A stretch of DNA of 64,000 nt from contig CAWHJF010000013.1 of assembly GCA_963829575.1 (NCBI GenBank), positions 496,001 through 560,000 on the forward strand. Direction: 5' to 3'. Position numbers and translations under genes: made by a program. This DNA is from KACC-23026 sp963829575 (GTDB taxonomy: Bacteria; Bacillota; Bacilli; Bacillales; Sporolactobacillaceae). The notes under the pieces are model-generated. The model made no database searches. It was given only the letters and a program-made list of their open reading frames with translations, and was not told the origin of the DNA. Below are positions 34,914 through 43,104 of the stretch, piece after piece (positions within the stretch are counted from its first letter, which is position 1; each line of letters starts with the position of its first letter).

Positions 34914-35624
34914 CTAGGTTGAGGGAGTCGTCCCTTCTTGATTCAGCCTCTTTTGACTGATTTTAAGGCTCCCATCTTGTGTGTATTCCGCAAGGCGAAT
35001 CGTCTCTGATTGATGGGAGTCGAGACCTTGCGTCATCAGTTCATGATGAAGCCAATTAGGGTCGAGGTTTAAAAATTTAAGATTGGTTTCTTGGACTTCA
35101 CCATTAATGATAAGAGGAATGGACGAAAAAGCGGGTGGTGGTGCTAGGCCAAGATCGCTCGGCTCTACAGGCCTTTGATTTGATTTAGCAAGAATGCTGA
35201 CTTGTCCAATCGCCTCCATTGTGGCCATCTCAACATCAGCAGGGGAGAAATACCCCTTTATTCGGAGAAGCGCCATTAATTCGTCAACCGTTAATTTGGT
35301 TTTCTTTAAGCCGTTCTCTTCAATCTTCCCATTTTTAATTAATAAGGTTGGAGGCGGACTTAATAAATGATGAAGCCACTTCTTATTTTTGATTTTGGAG
35401 CTTAAAAGATACAAGCACATAAAAAGCCCTTCAAAGTAGAGGGTCTTCACCCAACTTTTTTGAATGAGTGGCCCAATTGACATGTCAATAATCGTGAAAA
35501 CAGCAAAGATTTCAAGTCCTGTCATTTCGGCTAATACCTTTTTTCCTAATAGACGCATACAAACCATTCCAGCCAAAAACAAGAGGACAGGAATGAGGAA
35601 TAACGTCATTATTTGCTCTGTCAC
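34914..35624 (-). CDS. DUF421 membrane protein (YetF family)
   Basis: A 236-residue protein with two or three N-terminal membrane helices (LFLIPVLLFLAGMVCMRLLG, LEIFAVFTIIDMSIGPLI) and a soluble C-terminal part with LLIKNGKIEENGLKKTKLTVDEL, the hallmark of DUF421/YetF proteins. The family is common in spore formers and of unknown function. GTG 35624 is chosen because AGGGAGGAAAG lies nine bases before it and because it leaves no overlap with the preceding gene. It is the third gene of an apparent operon with the LigD polymerase and the small membrane protein. Confidence 0.8.
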   Translation of the reverse strand: MTEQIMTLFLIPVLLFLAGMVCMRLLGKKVLAEMTGLEIFAVFTIIDMSIGPLIQKSWVKTLYFEGLFMCLYLLSSKIKNKKWLHHLLSPPPTLLIKNGKIEENGLKKTKLTVDELMALLRIKGYFSPADVEMATMEAIGQVSILAKSNQRPVEPSDLGLAPPPAFSSIPLIINGEVQETNLKFLNLDPNWLHHELMTQGLDSHQSETIRLAEYTQDGSLKISQKRLNQEGTTPST

Positions 35625-35659
35625 CCTAGCTTTCCTCCCTAGAATTAAAGCCTTCGCTT

Positions 35660-36025
35660 TTATTTCGTGGCTAGGTCTCTCCCCCAGTGGTGGTTCCATA
35701 ACCAATTGTGCAAGAAATACTCAAGTAATGTGACTAGAATGGCGATGGACAACGCCCCATAGGTTGAAACAAAAGCGTTCGGAAACACCATTGAACCATA
35801 GATGACGAGACAAAGTGTCAGGACAAAATCAAATGTGGTGGTAAACCAGTATGTGCCTTTTGTGAAAAAAAGCCATTCGAGCGCTATATTGACGATGGCA
35901 ATTGCTTCTCCGATAATCAGGCATTGTAAGACATTTTCGTACTCGATTTGATAGGGGCTAAATAAGTCGCAAAAAATGACAATAAGTGGGGTTAACACAA
36001 GCTTCAAAAGAACATTGGTTGACAT
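35660..36025 (-). CDS. Small four-helix membrane protein, DUF2512-like
   Basis: A 121-residue protein made almost wholly of four membrane helices (around residues 5-20, 33-52, 60-82, 88-108), ending HNWLWNHHWGRDLATK. The layout resembles the YndM/DUF2512 family, recognised only by general pattern. Its ATG follows the stop codon of the LigD polymerase gene directly (TAGATG), with GAGGAGCC as ribosome site, so it must be cotranscribed with it. Function unknown. Confidence 0.65.
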   Translation of the reverse strand: MSTNVLLKLVLTPLIVIFCDLFSPYQIEYENVLQCLIIGEAIAIVNIALEWLFFTKGTYWFTTTFDFVLTLCLVIYGSMVFPNAFVSTYGALSIAILVTLLEYFLHNWLWNHHWGRDLATK

Positions 36026-36946
36026 CTACAAGGCTCCTCTTTTTTGTTTTTTAAGAACCGAAAGCACATGATCGAACGGCTGATGATCTTTAGCTGAGAA
36101 GAAATGGGCGAACGGGCAACCTTTTGATTTAATGCGGGCAATCATAGATTGGATGGGAAACTGTTCTGGCCGTAAAGACGGCGTGATTTCTTCCCAATAC
36201 AATGGTGCGGCGACCAATCCTTCCTCATTGCCTCGAACGGTATAAGGGGAGACGATGGTCTTACCAGGAGCGTGTTGAACGATATCAAGATACAGTCGGC
36301 CATTTCGATTTTTTTTAAGGCGCTCCGTAGTGAACGATTGCGGTTTTTTGCTCATCAAATAATCGGCGATAAAATCGCCAAACATACGCGTTTCCTCATA
36401 CGAATAGGTATCGTCAGGAAGCGGAATATAGATTTGGAGCCCTTTATTCCCCGAAGTCTTGATAAAACTTAGGATCTGCAGTTGATTTAATACTTCTTTA
36501 ATCAACAGGGCAGCGTCGACCGCTAAGCTGAAGTGGTTTCGAGAAGGTGGGTCTAAATCAAACACAATTTCAGAGGGACTCGTCGCATGTATCGTTTGAA
36601 ATGGGACGTGAATTTCTAACGCCAATTGATTGGCGAGCCAATAAAGGGTTGGAAGGTCCCCACCCACTATATACTGAATGTCCTCAATCGTATGCGTTTT
36701 AATAAAATCTGGAGCATAGTCTGGACAATTTTTTTGATAAAAGGAAAGGCCAGATGCACCATGTGGATAACGGATTAGGGTGAGCGCTCGGTCTTTGATA
36801 AACGGGAGTATATAAGGTGAAACTTCATGAATGTAATTCAAATAATCGGCTTTTGTGATACCGGTCTTTGGCCAAATAATTTTAGAGAGGCTGGTCAACG
36901 TTAACGTTTCATTTTCAATTTGAATGTATGCATCACTCATGTCCAT
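36026..36946 (-). CDS. LigD polymerase/primase-type protein, stand-alone
   Basis: A 306-residue archaeo-eukaryotic primase-like polymerase, the POL module of bacterial LigD that fills gaps during non-homologous end joining. Catalytic Asp residues lie in IVFDLDPPS near residue 130 and in LYLDIVQ near 225; KTSGNKGLQIYIPL near 165 and SPYTVRGNEEGLVAAPLYWEEI complete the pattern. The position that is His in many LigD polymerases is Gln here (GLQ). There is no ligase or nuclease domain. The separate ligase gene lies 205 bases away on the other strand. AAAAGGAGG precedes the ATG. In B. subtilis both modules are one protein, YkoU. Confidence 0.9.
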   Translation of the reverse strand: MDMSDAYIQIENETLTLTSLSKIIWPKTGITKADYLNYIHEVSPYILPFIKDRALTLIRYPHGASGLSFYQKNCPDYAPDFIKTHTIEDIQYIVGGDLPTLYWLANQLALEIHVPFQTIHATSPSEIVFDLDPPSRNHFSLAVDAALLIKEVLNQLQILSFIKTSGNKGLQIYIPLPDDTYSYEETRMFGDFIADYLMSKKPQSFTTERLKKNRNGRLYLDIVQHAPGKTIVSPYTVRGNEEGLVAAPLYWEEITPSLRPEQFPIQSMIARIKSKGCPFAHFFSAKDHQPFDHVLSVLKKQKRGAL

Positions 36947-37083
36947 TGTCTAACCTCCTTTTGAAGAATGGTTTAAAGTTCTTATATGATTTGATTTTTT
37001 ACCGGTCGTTTACGCGAAAAAGGAAGAGCGTATAAGTTGACATAGGCTTCCCTCTATTAATCGTAAGAAGTCAAGTCATACTT

Positions 37084-37111
37084 ATAGTTTGGGCACTCCT
37101 AGCCAAACTAT
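37084..37111 (+). promoter_or_regulatory. Inverted repeat in the ligase gene leader
   Basis: ATAGTTTGG (37084-37092) and CCAAACTAT (37103-37111) form a perfect 9-bp stem with a 10-base loop. CATACTTA just upstream (37077-37084) resembles a SigG/SigK -10, but no good -35 is seen. Confidence 0.4.
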
Positions 37112-37151
37112 GTATAAGACAAACTTGATCGATGAATCTGAGGTGAGAAGA

Positions 37152-38096
37152 ATGACGATGCAACCGGTGTTTCCTTTTGAACCCGTCTCAACAGAAACGA
37201 TCCCAGAAGGTGCGAATTGGATTGGACAAATCAAATGGGATGGTGTGCGGATCTTAACGTATTTTGATGGTCATTCTCTTAAGTTTTATAATCGTAAAAA
37301 AAATGATCGAAGTGCGCACTTTCCAGAACTCCATCGTTTTTCTACATATTGTCAGGCGGAGTCCATTATTCTCGACGGGGAAGTAATCGCGCTTGGGGAA
37401 GACGGCAAACCATCTTTTCATGAGGTGATGCGACGGGACGGAATCCGACGATTGGAACGCATTCCAATCGTTCAAAAACACGTTCCAATCACCTATATGG
37501 TCTTCGATGTTTTATTTTATAATGGCCAGTGGCTGACCGACTGGACTCTAGAAGACCGTTTGAACGTGTTAAACGACGTCATTCAATCCACGCCTTCCGT
37601 TCAAGTTGTTCCCTCACAAAGTCGCGATAGTATTGAAGCGTTGGCTAGTGTAATTGAACAAAATGGCATGGAAGGCATCGTGATCAAGGACTTGAACAGC
37701 ACCTATCTTTTGGATGGCAAAGATCGGCGTTGGCAGAAGAAGAAATTTTATAAGGATTTAATCGCTGTGGTTGGTGGAGTCACGCTTAAAGACGGTCTTG
37801 TCAACGCACTTCTTCTAGGTCAATATGATTCTAATGGAGACCTGTGGTACATTGGTCATGTTGGAACAGGACGCTTAACACGGCAAAATTGGCGTGATTT
37901 AACCGAACAGATTAAGCCGTTAATCCTTAACGAACGGCCGTTTGCGAATGTCCCCACTCGGCTGAAAGAAGCGGTTTGGGTTCTGCCCCAACTTACGGTC
38001 AAGATTAAGTATGCAGAATGGACGGAAGGAAGAAGTTTAAGACAACCGAGTATTGAAGCGCTTGTCGACATTCCTCCTGAGGATTGTGTACGTTGA
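37152..38096 (+). CDS. ATP-dependent DNA ligase (LigD ligase module), stand-alone
   Basis: A 314-residue ligase of the ATP-dependent family. Motif I IKWDGVR holds the adenylated Lys28. ILDGEV, MVFDVLFYNG, EGIVIKDLNSTYL and RWQKKKFYKDL follow as motifs Ia, III, IV and V, then a C-terminal OB-fold from about residue 200. ATG 37152 is chosen since GAGGTGAG is five bases upstream. It is the size of the isolated ligase module of LigD, and with the divergent polymerase gene and the Ku gene at 43.1 kb it should carry out end joining. Control may be sporulation-linked as in B. subtilis, but no clear SigG promoter is visible. Confidence 0.9.
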   Translation: MTMQPVFPFEPVSTETIPEGANWIGQIKWDGVRILTYFDGHSLKFYNRKKNDRSAHFPELHRFSTYCQAESIILDGEVIALGEDGKPSFHEVMRRDGIRRLERIPIVQKHVPITYMVFDVLFYNGQWLTDWTLEDRLNVLNDVIQSTPSVQVVPSQSRDSIEALASVIEQNGMEGIVIKDLNSTYLLDGKDRRWQKKKFYKDLIAVVGGVTLKDGLVNALLLGQYDSNGDLWYIGHVGTGRLTRQNWRDLTEQIKPLILNERPFANVPTRLKEAVWVLPQLTVKIKYAEWTEGRSLRQPSIEALVDIPPEDCVR

Positions 38097-38245
38097 CTTT
38101 GATTTACGGAAACCATTTGTTTAATAGAGAGAGTGGATCAACATACATGGCCATAAAATAAAAATAACCATTAGGATGCGTTAAGTTGCAGGCACAAGCA
38201 AATAAAAGCAGCTGCAAATAGTGAAAAATGAGGACGCTTAAATTT

Positions 38246-38288
38246 TTCCTATTAAATTGGTAGGAATTATTTGATTTAAACACAAAAA
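38246..38288 (+). promoter_or_regulatory. cysK promoter with upstream inverted repeat (CymR-like)
   Basis: TTGATT (38271-38276), 17 bases, then CATTAT (38294-38299) form a SigA-type promoter. Directly upstream, TTCCTA and TAGGAA (38246-38266) flank an AT-rich centre; this dyad resembles the sites bound by the cysteine regulator CymR, but the exact consensus could not be checked. Confidence 0.45.
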
Positions 38289-38340
38289 TGAGTCATTATT
38301 AAAGTAGATCTTTTAAATGAAAAATGAGGGAGATGTTTGT

Positions 38341-39282
38341 ATGGTTTTTACACGTCCAAAGGTTGCTCAAAACATTACCGAATTAATCGGAAATACGCCA
38401 CTTGTTCGTTTGAACAAAATTAGTGACGAAACAGGTGCAGAAGTTCTAGCAAAATTAGAATTCTTTAATCCGGCAAGCAGTGTAAAAGACCGTATTGGCT
38501 ACGCGATGATTACCGCTGGTGAAGAGCAAGGTAAAATTAACAAAGATACGGTGATCATTGAACCAACGAGTGGTAACACCGGTATTGCGCTCGCCTTCGT
38601 TTGTGCGGTGAAAGGCTATCGTTGCATCTTGGTTATGCCGGATACAATGAGTATGGAGCGTCGTCAATTGCTTAAAGCTTACGGTGCGGAATTAGTTTTA
38701 ACTGAAGGCGCTAAAGGGATGAAAGGTGCCATTGAAAAAGCGAAAGAATTGGCTGATCAGCACGAAAATTCCTTTTTACCTCAACAGTTTAATAACCCCG
38801 CGAACCCTGAAATTCATCGCAATACAACCGCTGAAGAAATTTGGAATGACACAGATGGGGCAGTGGATATTCTTATTTCTGGAATCGGAACAGGTGGAAC
38901 GATTACAGGGATTTCGGAAGTATTGAAGGAGAAAAAACCTTCCTTCAAAGCGATTGCGGTTGAACCAGAAGGGTCACCAATCCTTTCAGGTGGAAATCCT
39001 GGACCCCACAAAATCCAAGGCATTGGGGCAGGTTTTATCCCAGACGTCTTGAATACACAAATCTACGATGAAGTCCTTCAAATTTCTAACGATGAAGCGT
39101 TTGCTGCATCTCGTCAAATTGCTAAAGAAGAAGGTATTCTTGTCGGTATTTCTTCTGGTGCAGCGATTGCAGCAGCCAAAAAAGCAGCGGAGCGTCCGGA
39201 GAACAAAGGTAAAACGATTGTCGCGATTTTGGCATCTTCTGGGGAACGTTATCTTTCCACACCACTTTTTGCAGAAGAATAA
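38341..39282 (+). CDS. cysK: Cysteine synthase A (O-acetylserine sulfhydrylase)
   Basis: A pyridoxal-phosphate enzyme of 313 residues that makes cysteine from O-acetylserine and sulfide. The cofactor Lys lies in NPASSVKDRIG near residue 45, the substrate loop is EPTSGNTGIA near 75, and the phosphate-binding loop SGIGTGGTITG lies near 180. SSGAAIAAA follows near the C-terminus. ATG 38341 is preceded by GAGGGAGA. Monocistronic, with an upstream dyad that may be a CymR site and a strong terminator behind it. Confidence 0.95.
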   Translation: MVFTRPKVAQNITELIGNTPLVRLNKISDETGAEVLAKLEFFNPASSVKDRIGYAMITAGEEQGKINKDTVIIEPTSGNTGIALAFVCAVKGYRCILVMPDTMSMERRQLLKAYGAELVLTEGAKGMKGAIEKAKELADQHENSFLPQQFNNPANPEIHRNTTAEEIWNDTDGAVDILISGIGTGGTITGISEVLKEKKPSFKAIAVEPEGSPILSGGNPGPHKIQGIGAGFIPDVLNTQIYDEVLQISNDEAFAASRQIAKEEGILVGISSGAAIAAAKKAAERPENKGKTIVAILASSGERYLSTPLFAEE

Positions 39283-39300
39283 GCTAAGGTCGAATTCTGA

Positions 39301-39329
39301 GATATCCATTTTTGGATATCTTTTTTTTG
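39301..39329 (+). terminator. Intrinsic terminator of cysK
   Basis: GATATCCA pairs with TGGATATC around a short T loop, followed by eight T. Confidence 0.92.
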
Positions 39330-39458
39330 TGTGTCTAAAAAAGCCATCCCTTCTAAAAACATTCTATTAATTCTCAATCTCTAGGAAACTTTTCACAGAA
39401 TGCCTCATAGAAATGGTAGTGGATCACCTATTAACTACTAAAGAATGAGGAGAGAAAC

Positions 39459-40535
39459 GTGAGAGATTTATTTAGAAAAGCCGTAAACTTTATTGGATTA
39501 TTAGGACTTCTAGTGGGGCTTTTATCTGGATGCGGATCTGCGCAAACCACTACAAAACCACACCTTCCATTGGACACAAGTGTGAAGAAGAAAAAGGATC
39601 AACCTATCTCTCCAGTGAAGAATAAAGCCACATCCTATGAAATGGATTCTATGATTAATCATTTGAAAAGCCCAATTATATTAGAAAAACAAAAAGCGAT
39701 GATACTCAAAACCGACACACAAAATGATTATGAGGCGGTTTCACAATGGTTAGAAGTCACAAATGAGAATGCGTTAGCCTTTGCCACACCCCACTCAAAG
39801 ACCGTGAAGGAAAGCTTTTCTGAAGACACGGGTCTTAAAGCCGTTGGTAAAAGAATAGTGGATGGGGATCTATGGTACTTAATAGATGGAAAAAAGAATC
39901 AGAAAGACTGGATTTCGAGTGACAGGGTCAAAGTTTTGCCACAACCTAGTGTGTTGCTCAATACACCACTCATCAATCAAATGCCGGAACTTTCTCGAGG
40001 GTGTGAAGTCACCTCACTTGCTATGCTGATTCAGCAAGCTGGAAAAAAGACGAGTAAACTAAAGCTCGCGAAGGAAATCAAAAAAGTCCCATTCGAATCG
40101 GATGGTTATAGAGGCAATCCTAACGACGGGTTTGTCGGGAATATCTACACGTTTCACCAACCAGGACTCGGCGTCTACCATCGTCCAATTGCGGCACTTG
40201 CCAAGTCTTACCTGGGTAATCGGGTGATCGACTTAACAGGGGAAGGCTGGGCGTCGATTCAGAAACAACTTGATTCCGGCTATGCCGTTTGGGTCATCAC
40301 AAATGTAACGTTTGGTCCCTTATCTAATACGGATCCGTACTGGTATACATGGAAAACAAAAGAGGGTACCATTCGAATTACGTATAAAGAACACAGTGTA
40401 CTCGTGACGGGCTATGGCCCCCATTCGGTCTATATTAATGATCCTTTAGGAGCGGTTAAAAATAAAAAACTCGATAAAGAGGACTTTGTAGCGGCTTGGA
40501 AACAGATGGGCAGCCAAGCGATATCTTATAAGTGA
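39459..40535 (+). CDS. Lipoprotein with C39-like peptidase domain
   Basis: A 358-residue secreted protein. The signal peptide ends in the lipobox LLSGCG (Cys near residue 26), so it should be anchored outside the membrane. The middle (about 75-165) may be an SH3-like or unassigned segment. The C-terminal half is a Peptidase_C39-like (papain-fold) domain: LLNTPLINQMPELSRGCEVTSL has the putative catalytic Cys, EHSVLVTGYG the His and INDPLG the Asp/Asn. It resembles the YvpB-type proteins of Bacillus. The start is GTG 39459 with GAGGAGAG upstream. The substrate is unknown. Confidence 0.82.
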   Translation: MRDLFRKAVNFIGLLGLLVGLLSGCGSAQTTTKPHLPLDTSVKKKKDQPISPVKNKATSYEMDSMINHLKSPIILEKQKAMILKTDTQNDYEAVSQWLEVTNENALAFATPHSKTVKESFSEDTGLKAVGKRIVDGDLWYLIDGKKNQKDWISSDRVKVLPQPSVLLNTPLINQMPELSRGCEVTSLAMLIQQAGKKTSKLKLAKEIKKVPFESDGYRGNPNDGFVGNIYTFHQPGLGVYHRPIAALAKSYLGNRVIDLTGEGWASIQKQLDSGYAVWVITNVTFGPLSNTDPYWYTWKTKEGTIRITYKEHSVLVTGYGPHSVYINDPLGAVKNKKLDKEDFVAAWKQMGSQAISYK

Positions 40536-40669
40536 AAAGTTGAATCTCAGAAAACCAAAATATTTAGGAACGCCTCTTTACGCTTCCTCCTTTCGGTTTC
40601 GGTATATTTCGTTGAGCTTACGGCAACCATGATTGGAGAGACAATGAGATAAGATATGGGAGCGAACCT
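40536..40669 (+). other. Spacer before the YIEGIA-family gene
   Basis: A pair of imperfect arms, ATATTTAGGAA... and ...GGTATATTTC, brackets a GC-richer CGCCTCTTTACGCTTCCTCC stretch near 40571. No clear terminator or promoter was recognised. Confidence 0.3.
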
Positions 40670-41599
40670 ATGCCACAACAACTTTTAAGTGTATCGAATG
40701 TATATCTAATCGTGATTGCGATTCTTGGTGGCACGTTGGCGCGACTTGCTACGATTCGTGAAGATTACCGACAGTATCCGACGTTTCCGAATGGCTATTT
40801 AAATCAATTCATGTTTGGTTTTATGGCATCGACATTAGGCGCGGTCTCCGTTCCCGCGCTCATGACGAATAATTTTACAGCTGTAACCTTTTTGGGATTG
40901 GCGATTACTCAGTTTCAGAGTGTTCGAAAGTTAGAACTCACAAGCTTGCAATTATTAGAAGAGACGGAGTACACCAAACGCGGAAATGCCTATATTGATG
41001 GCATTTCCAAAACATTTGAGGCTCGTAACTATATTGCCTTACTGGTTTCTCTGACCATCTCGATCTTTATGGAAGTGTTAAGTGGGCGTTCAGAAGTCCT
41101 TCGAATCATCGTGTCTCTTGTAGCAGCAGGAATCCTTTTTGGGTTGATCACCCGTTTTACAAAAGGGAAGAAGATCAACGACCTAGCGGAAGTGCGTGCG
41201 GCAAACGTCTCCATTAAAGGAGACGAACTCTATGTCGATGATATCTATGTTTCCAATCGGATTGGGATTGAGCGTGGCCAAGAGATGATCTTGAGCGAAG
41301 GATTAGCAGTTGTCGTCGTTCCACGGCATCAGCATTATCGAGTGACGCTTGATAATTATGGTCAAAGGCAAGCCATTCTTTTTGAAATTACGAGGAGTTT
41401 GGGCGTGAAACGGTATCATTACACGAGAAAAAATTATGAAGACGGACGAATCGCTTTCTTTGTGGTTCCGATTTTAAAAGAGATTGATACTATGATCGAC
41501 GTGATTCAGAATACACCGGTTCTTGAGAGTACACTCAAATCCCATCTCTTTTTAAAAAATAAGAAGAAACCCAAACGCTCAGTCAATAAAGATAAGTAG
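40670..41599 (+). CDS. YIEGIA-family membrane protein (YphB-like)
   Basis: A 309-residue protein with about five N-terminal membrane helices and a soluble C-terminal part. The family name motif appears as YIDGIS near residue 107, and the segment KTFEARNYIALL follows. Proteins of this type are confined to spore-forming Firmicutes (YphB in B. subtilis); their role is unknown. GGGAGCGAAC precedes the ATG. The next gene encodes its usual small partner, 29 bases downstream. Confidence 0.8.
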   Translation: MPQQLLSVSNVYLIVIAILGGTLARLATIREDYRQYPTFPNGYLNQFMFGFMASTLGAVSVPALMTNNFTAVTFLGLAITQFQSVRKLELTSLQLLEETEYTKRGNAYIDGISKTFEARNYIALLVSLTISIFMEVLSGRSEVLRIIVSLVAAGILFGLITRFTKGKKINDLAEVRAANVSIKGDELYVDDIYVSNRIGIERGQEMILSEGLAVVVVPRHQHYRVTLDNYGQRQAILFEITRSLGVKRYHYTRKNYEDGRIAFFVVPILKEIDTMIDVIQNTPVLESTLKSHLFLKNKKKPKRSVNKDK

Positions 41600-41628
41600 G
41601 TTGATTTGGTCAAAAAGGGGGCTTGGAA

Positions 41629-41826
41629 ATGGACGTTCGAATTTATGCGGTTATTGTGACCGAAGAACACGATGAGCGTATGATTGTTCCTGGGAATCAG
41701 TTATTAATTCGTACAAAAGATGAAGCGGAGCAGACCACCATTATGCGAGAAATTGCCCTTGCTGTTGCGGGGGATGTGGTGAAATTAAGCAATGGCATGA
41801 TTCTAATTGTTACAGCGCTTCGATAA
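41629..41826 (+). CDS. Small partner (capping subunit type) of the YIEGIA protein
   Basis: A 65-residue soluble protein (YAVIVTEEHDERMIVPGN, ending NGMILIVTALR). Short proteins of this kind follow YIEGIA genes in spore formers and are annotated as the capping subunit of their complex. ATG 41629 is used because AAAAAGGGGGC ends seven bases upstream. A run of ten T (41853-41862) after a GC-rich stem probably ends the transcript. Confidence 0.7.
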   Translation: MDVRIYAVIVTEEHDERMIVPGNQLLIRTKDEAEQTTIMREIALAVAGDVVKLSNGMILIVTALR

Positions 41827-41874
41827 TGGACAAAGGTGGAGCATCGTGCGCCTTTTTTTTTTGCACTAAGAAAG

Positions 41875-41936
41875 TATAAAATTTTAGCGAGGAAGACGAC
41901 TCGACGTCGTCAAAATTCCTAAGAATTAAGTATAAG
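41875..41936. repeat. 62-bp palindromic intergenic element, copy B
   Basis: The partner of the element at 8673-8734, with 54 of 62 identical positions and equal length. The core GACGAC-TCGAC-GTCGTC is a perfect 6-bp stem, extended by AATTTT on the left and AAAATT on the right after a 9-base bulge. CTAAGAAAGTATAA before it and CTAAGAATTAAGTATAA at its end look like imperfect direct repeats. Confidence 0.75.
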
Positions 41937-41942
41937 AATAAC

Positions 41943-42040
41943 TAAGGCGCTCGGCTAGGTCTGGATGACGACCTAATGCGTAATCCTAAATGAACTCAGG
42001 TCACATCAGATGTCCTGTAAGGGTAAGACACGCTTTTTTA
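41943..42040 (+). ncRNA. Possible structured RNA ending in a terminator
   Basis: In the 380-base gap after copy B, AGGTC (41957-41961) pairs with GACCT (41970-41974). GCGT (41978-41981) can pair with ACGC (42030-42033), enclosing a CAGG-ACAT/ATGT-CCTG stem, and six T follow (42034-42039). The segment is GC-richer than its surroundings and has no frame of note. I do not recognise an RNA family. Confidence 0.4.
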
Positions 42041-42215
42041 GCTTTATCTTATTGTGTAAGGAAGATTAAAGTGCTGAGCATTGTCCGTTAGGAAAAAGTG
42101 CGATTGATGGTATAATAATACATAAATAATAAACCTTCATTTAAATAATATGTGGATGATTTGAGGGAGTCAGGGCAACTTGGGTAGGAGCAAAATGAAT
42201 GAATAGGTGATTGCC

Positions 42216-42461
42216 ATGGGAATTGTGATTGTAGAAGTTTGCGAAGCGAGTTTAATCAATGCGATCGATCTGGAAGAAGAAATTGAATCGGTTTATCCAG
42301 AAGTGGCTGTGATTAAAAGTGAGTGTTTATCTTACTGTGGGCTTTGTCGGCTTAAGCCTTATGCCATGGTGAATAACAAGCGCGTATTTGCGGCAACTGC
42401 CGAAGAATGCCTTGTTAAAATTAAAGAAAAAATTGAAGAAGAACTGGCTTTCTACGCCTGA
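42216..42461 (+). CDS. DUF1450 protein (YuzB-like)
   Basis: An 81-residue soluble protein with EVCEASL at the start and KSECLSYCGLCRLKPYAMVNN in the middle: three cysteines in a C-x3-C-x2-C pattern, as in the DUF1450/YuzB family. The pattern could bind a metal or an iron-sulfur cluster, which is unproven. ATG 42216 is preceded by TAGGTGA; the in-frame GTG at 42207 overlaps that site. ywhD follows after 37 bases, so the two may be cotranscribed. Confidence 0.8.
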   Translation: MGIVIVEVCEASLINAIDLEEEIESVYPEVAVIKSECLSYCGLCRLKPYAMVNNKRVFAATAEECLVKIKEKIEEELAFYA

Positions 42462-42498
42462 TTTTTCTTGGATTTTGAATAGATTTGGAGGAAACAAC

Positions 42499-43017
42499 AT
42501 GTCGGATGAAACAAAAAAAAGTAAAAATGAATTTACGATTCTAAGCGGTGATTCTACAGGCGGTGACGGAAGCTTTGGGGTTGGCACCATCAATTTGGAT
42601 AGTGTCACTCCGATTATTGTGGATCCGCAACGGGAAGAAGCATTTATTGATATGCAGGCGATGCATGGCCGAAGTCGAATTGAGAAGCGGGTTCGTTTTG
42701 CACCGAGCAAAGAAGGCTTGGAAGATGCGGATTTATACTGGATTGTCTGGGTGAATGTTGGACGGGACAAAACAGGCCCCATGATTTATGGTATTGCGGC
42801 GTGTGAGGTTTTGGTGTCCACTGAAGAGCGGAGAATCCGCCCAGGATACAAGTCCATGCCTGAGCATGTTAATAATTTGGATAAAGTGCTTAAAGGGAAA
42901 GTCATTTTGGATACGATTGATGAAAAATCCAAACGGCTTCTAAAAGAATTCTTAGAAACGAATTATGAAGAACTCTGGAACAACACAAGAGCGGAAGTCA
43001 AACAGGCGCTTTCGTAA
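42499..43017 (+). CDS. ywhD: YwhD family protein
   Basis: A 172-residue cytoplasmic protein matching the YwhD family of Bacillales (FTILSGDSTGGDGSFGVG, YWIVWVNVGRDKTGP, YGIAACEVLV, GYKSMPEHVNNLDK). Its function is unknown. ATG 42499 has TTGGAGGAAAC upstream; a longer in-frame extension has no ribosome site and overlaps the previous gene. A shared terminator separates it from the convergent Ku gene. Confidence 0.88.
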   Translation: MSDETKKSKNEFTILSGDSTGGDGSFGVGTINLDSVTPIIVDPQREEAFIDMQAMHGRSRIEKRVRFAPSKEGLEDADLYWIVWVNVGRDKTGPMIYGIAACEVLVSTEERRIRPGYKSMPEHVNNLDKVLKGKVILDTIDEKSKRLLKEFLETNYEELWNNTRAEVKQALS

Positions 43018-43024
43018 GTTGACA

Positions 43025-43068
43025 AAAAAGAACGACTTTTTCCATTGACGGAAATTGTCGTTCTTTTT
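43025..43068. terminator. Bidirectional terminator between ywhD and ku
   Basis: AAAAAGAACGAC (43025-43036) pairs with GTCGTTCTTTTT (43057-43068), with an inner TTCC/GGAA. A and T tracts at both ends suit both strands. Confidence 0.88.
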
Positions 43069-43104
43069 ATATGCAGGACTACGCATCGAGACGCGCTTCG
43101 GGCA

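Noticed and set aside
37014..37090. SigG promoter for the ligase gene
   Set aside because: CATACTTA resembles the -10, but no TGnATA-type -35 stands at 17-18 bases. TTGACA at 37037 has no matching -10.
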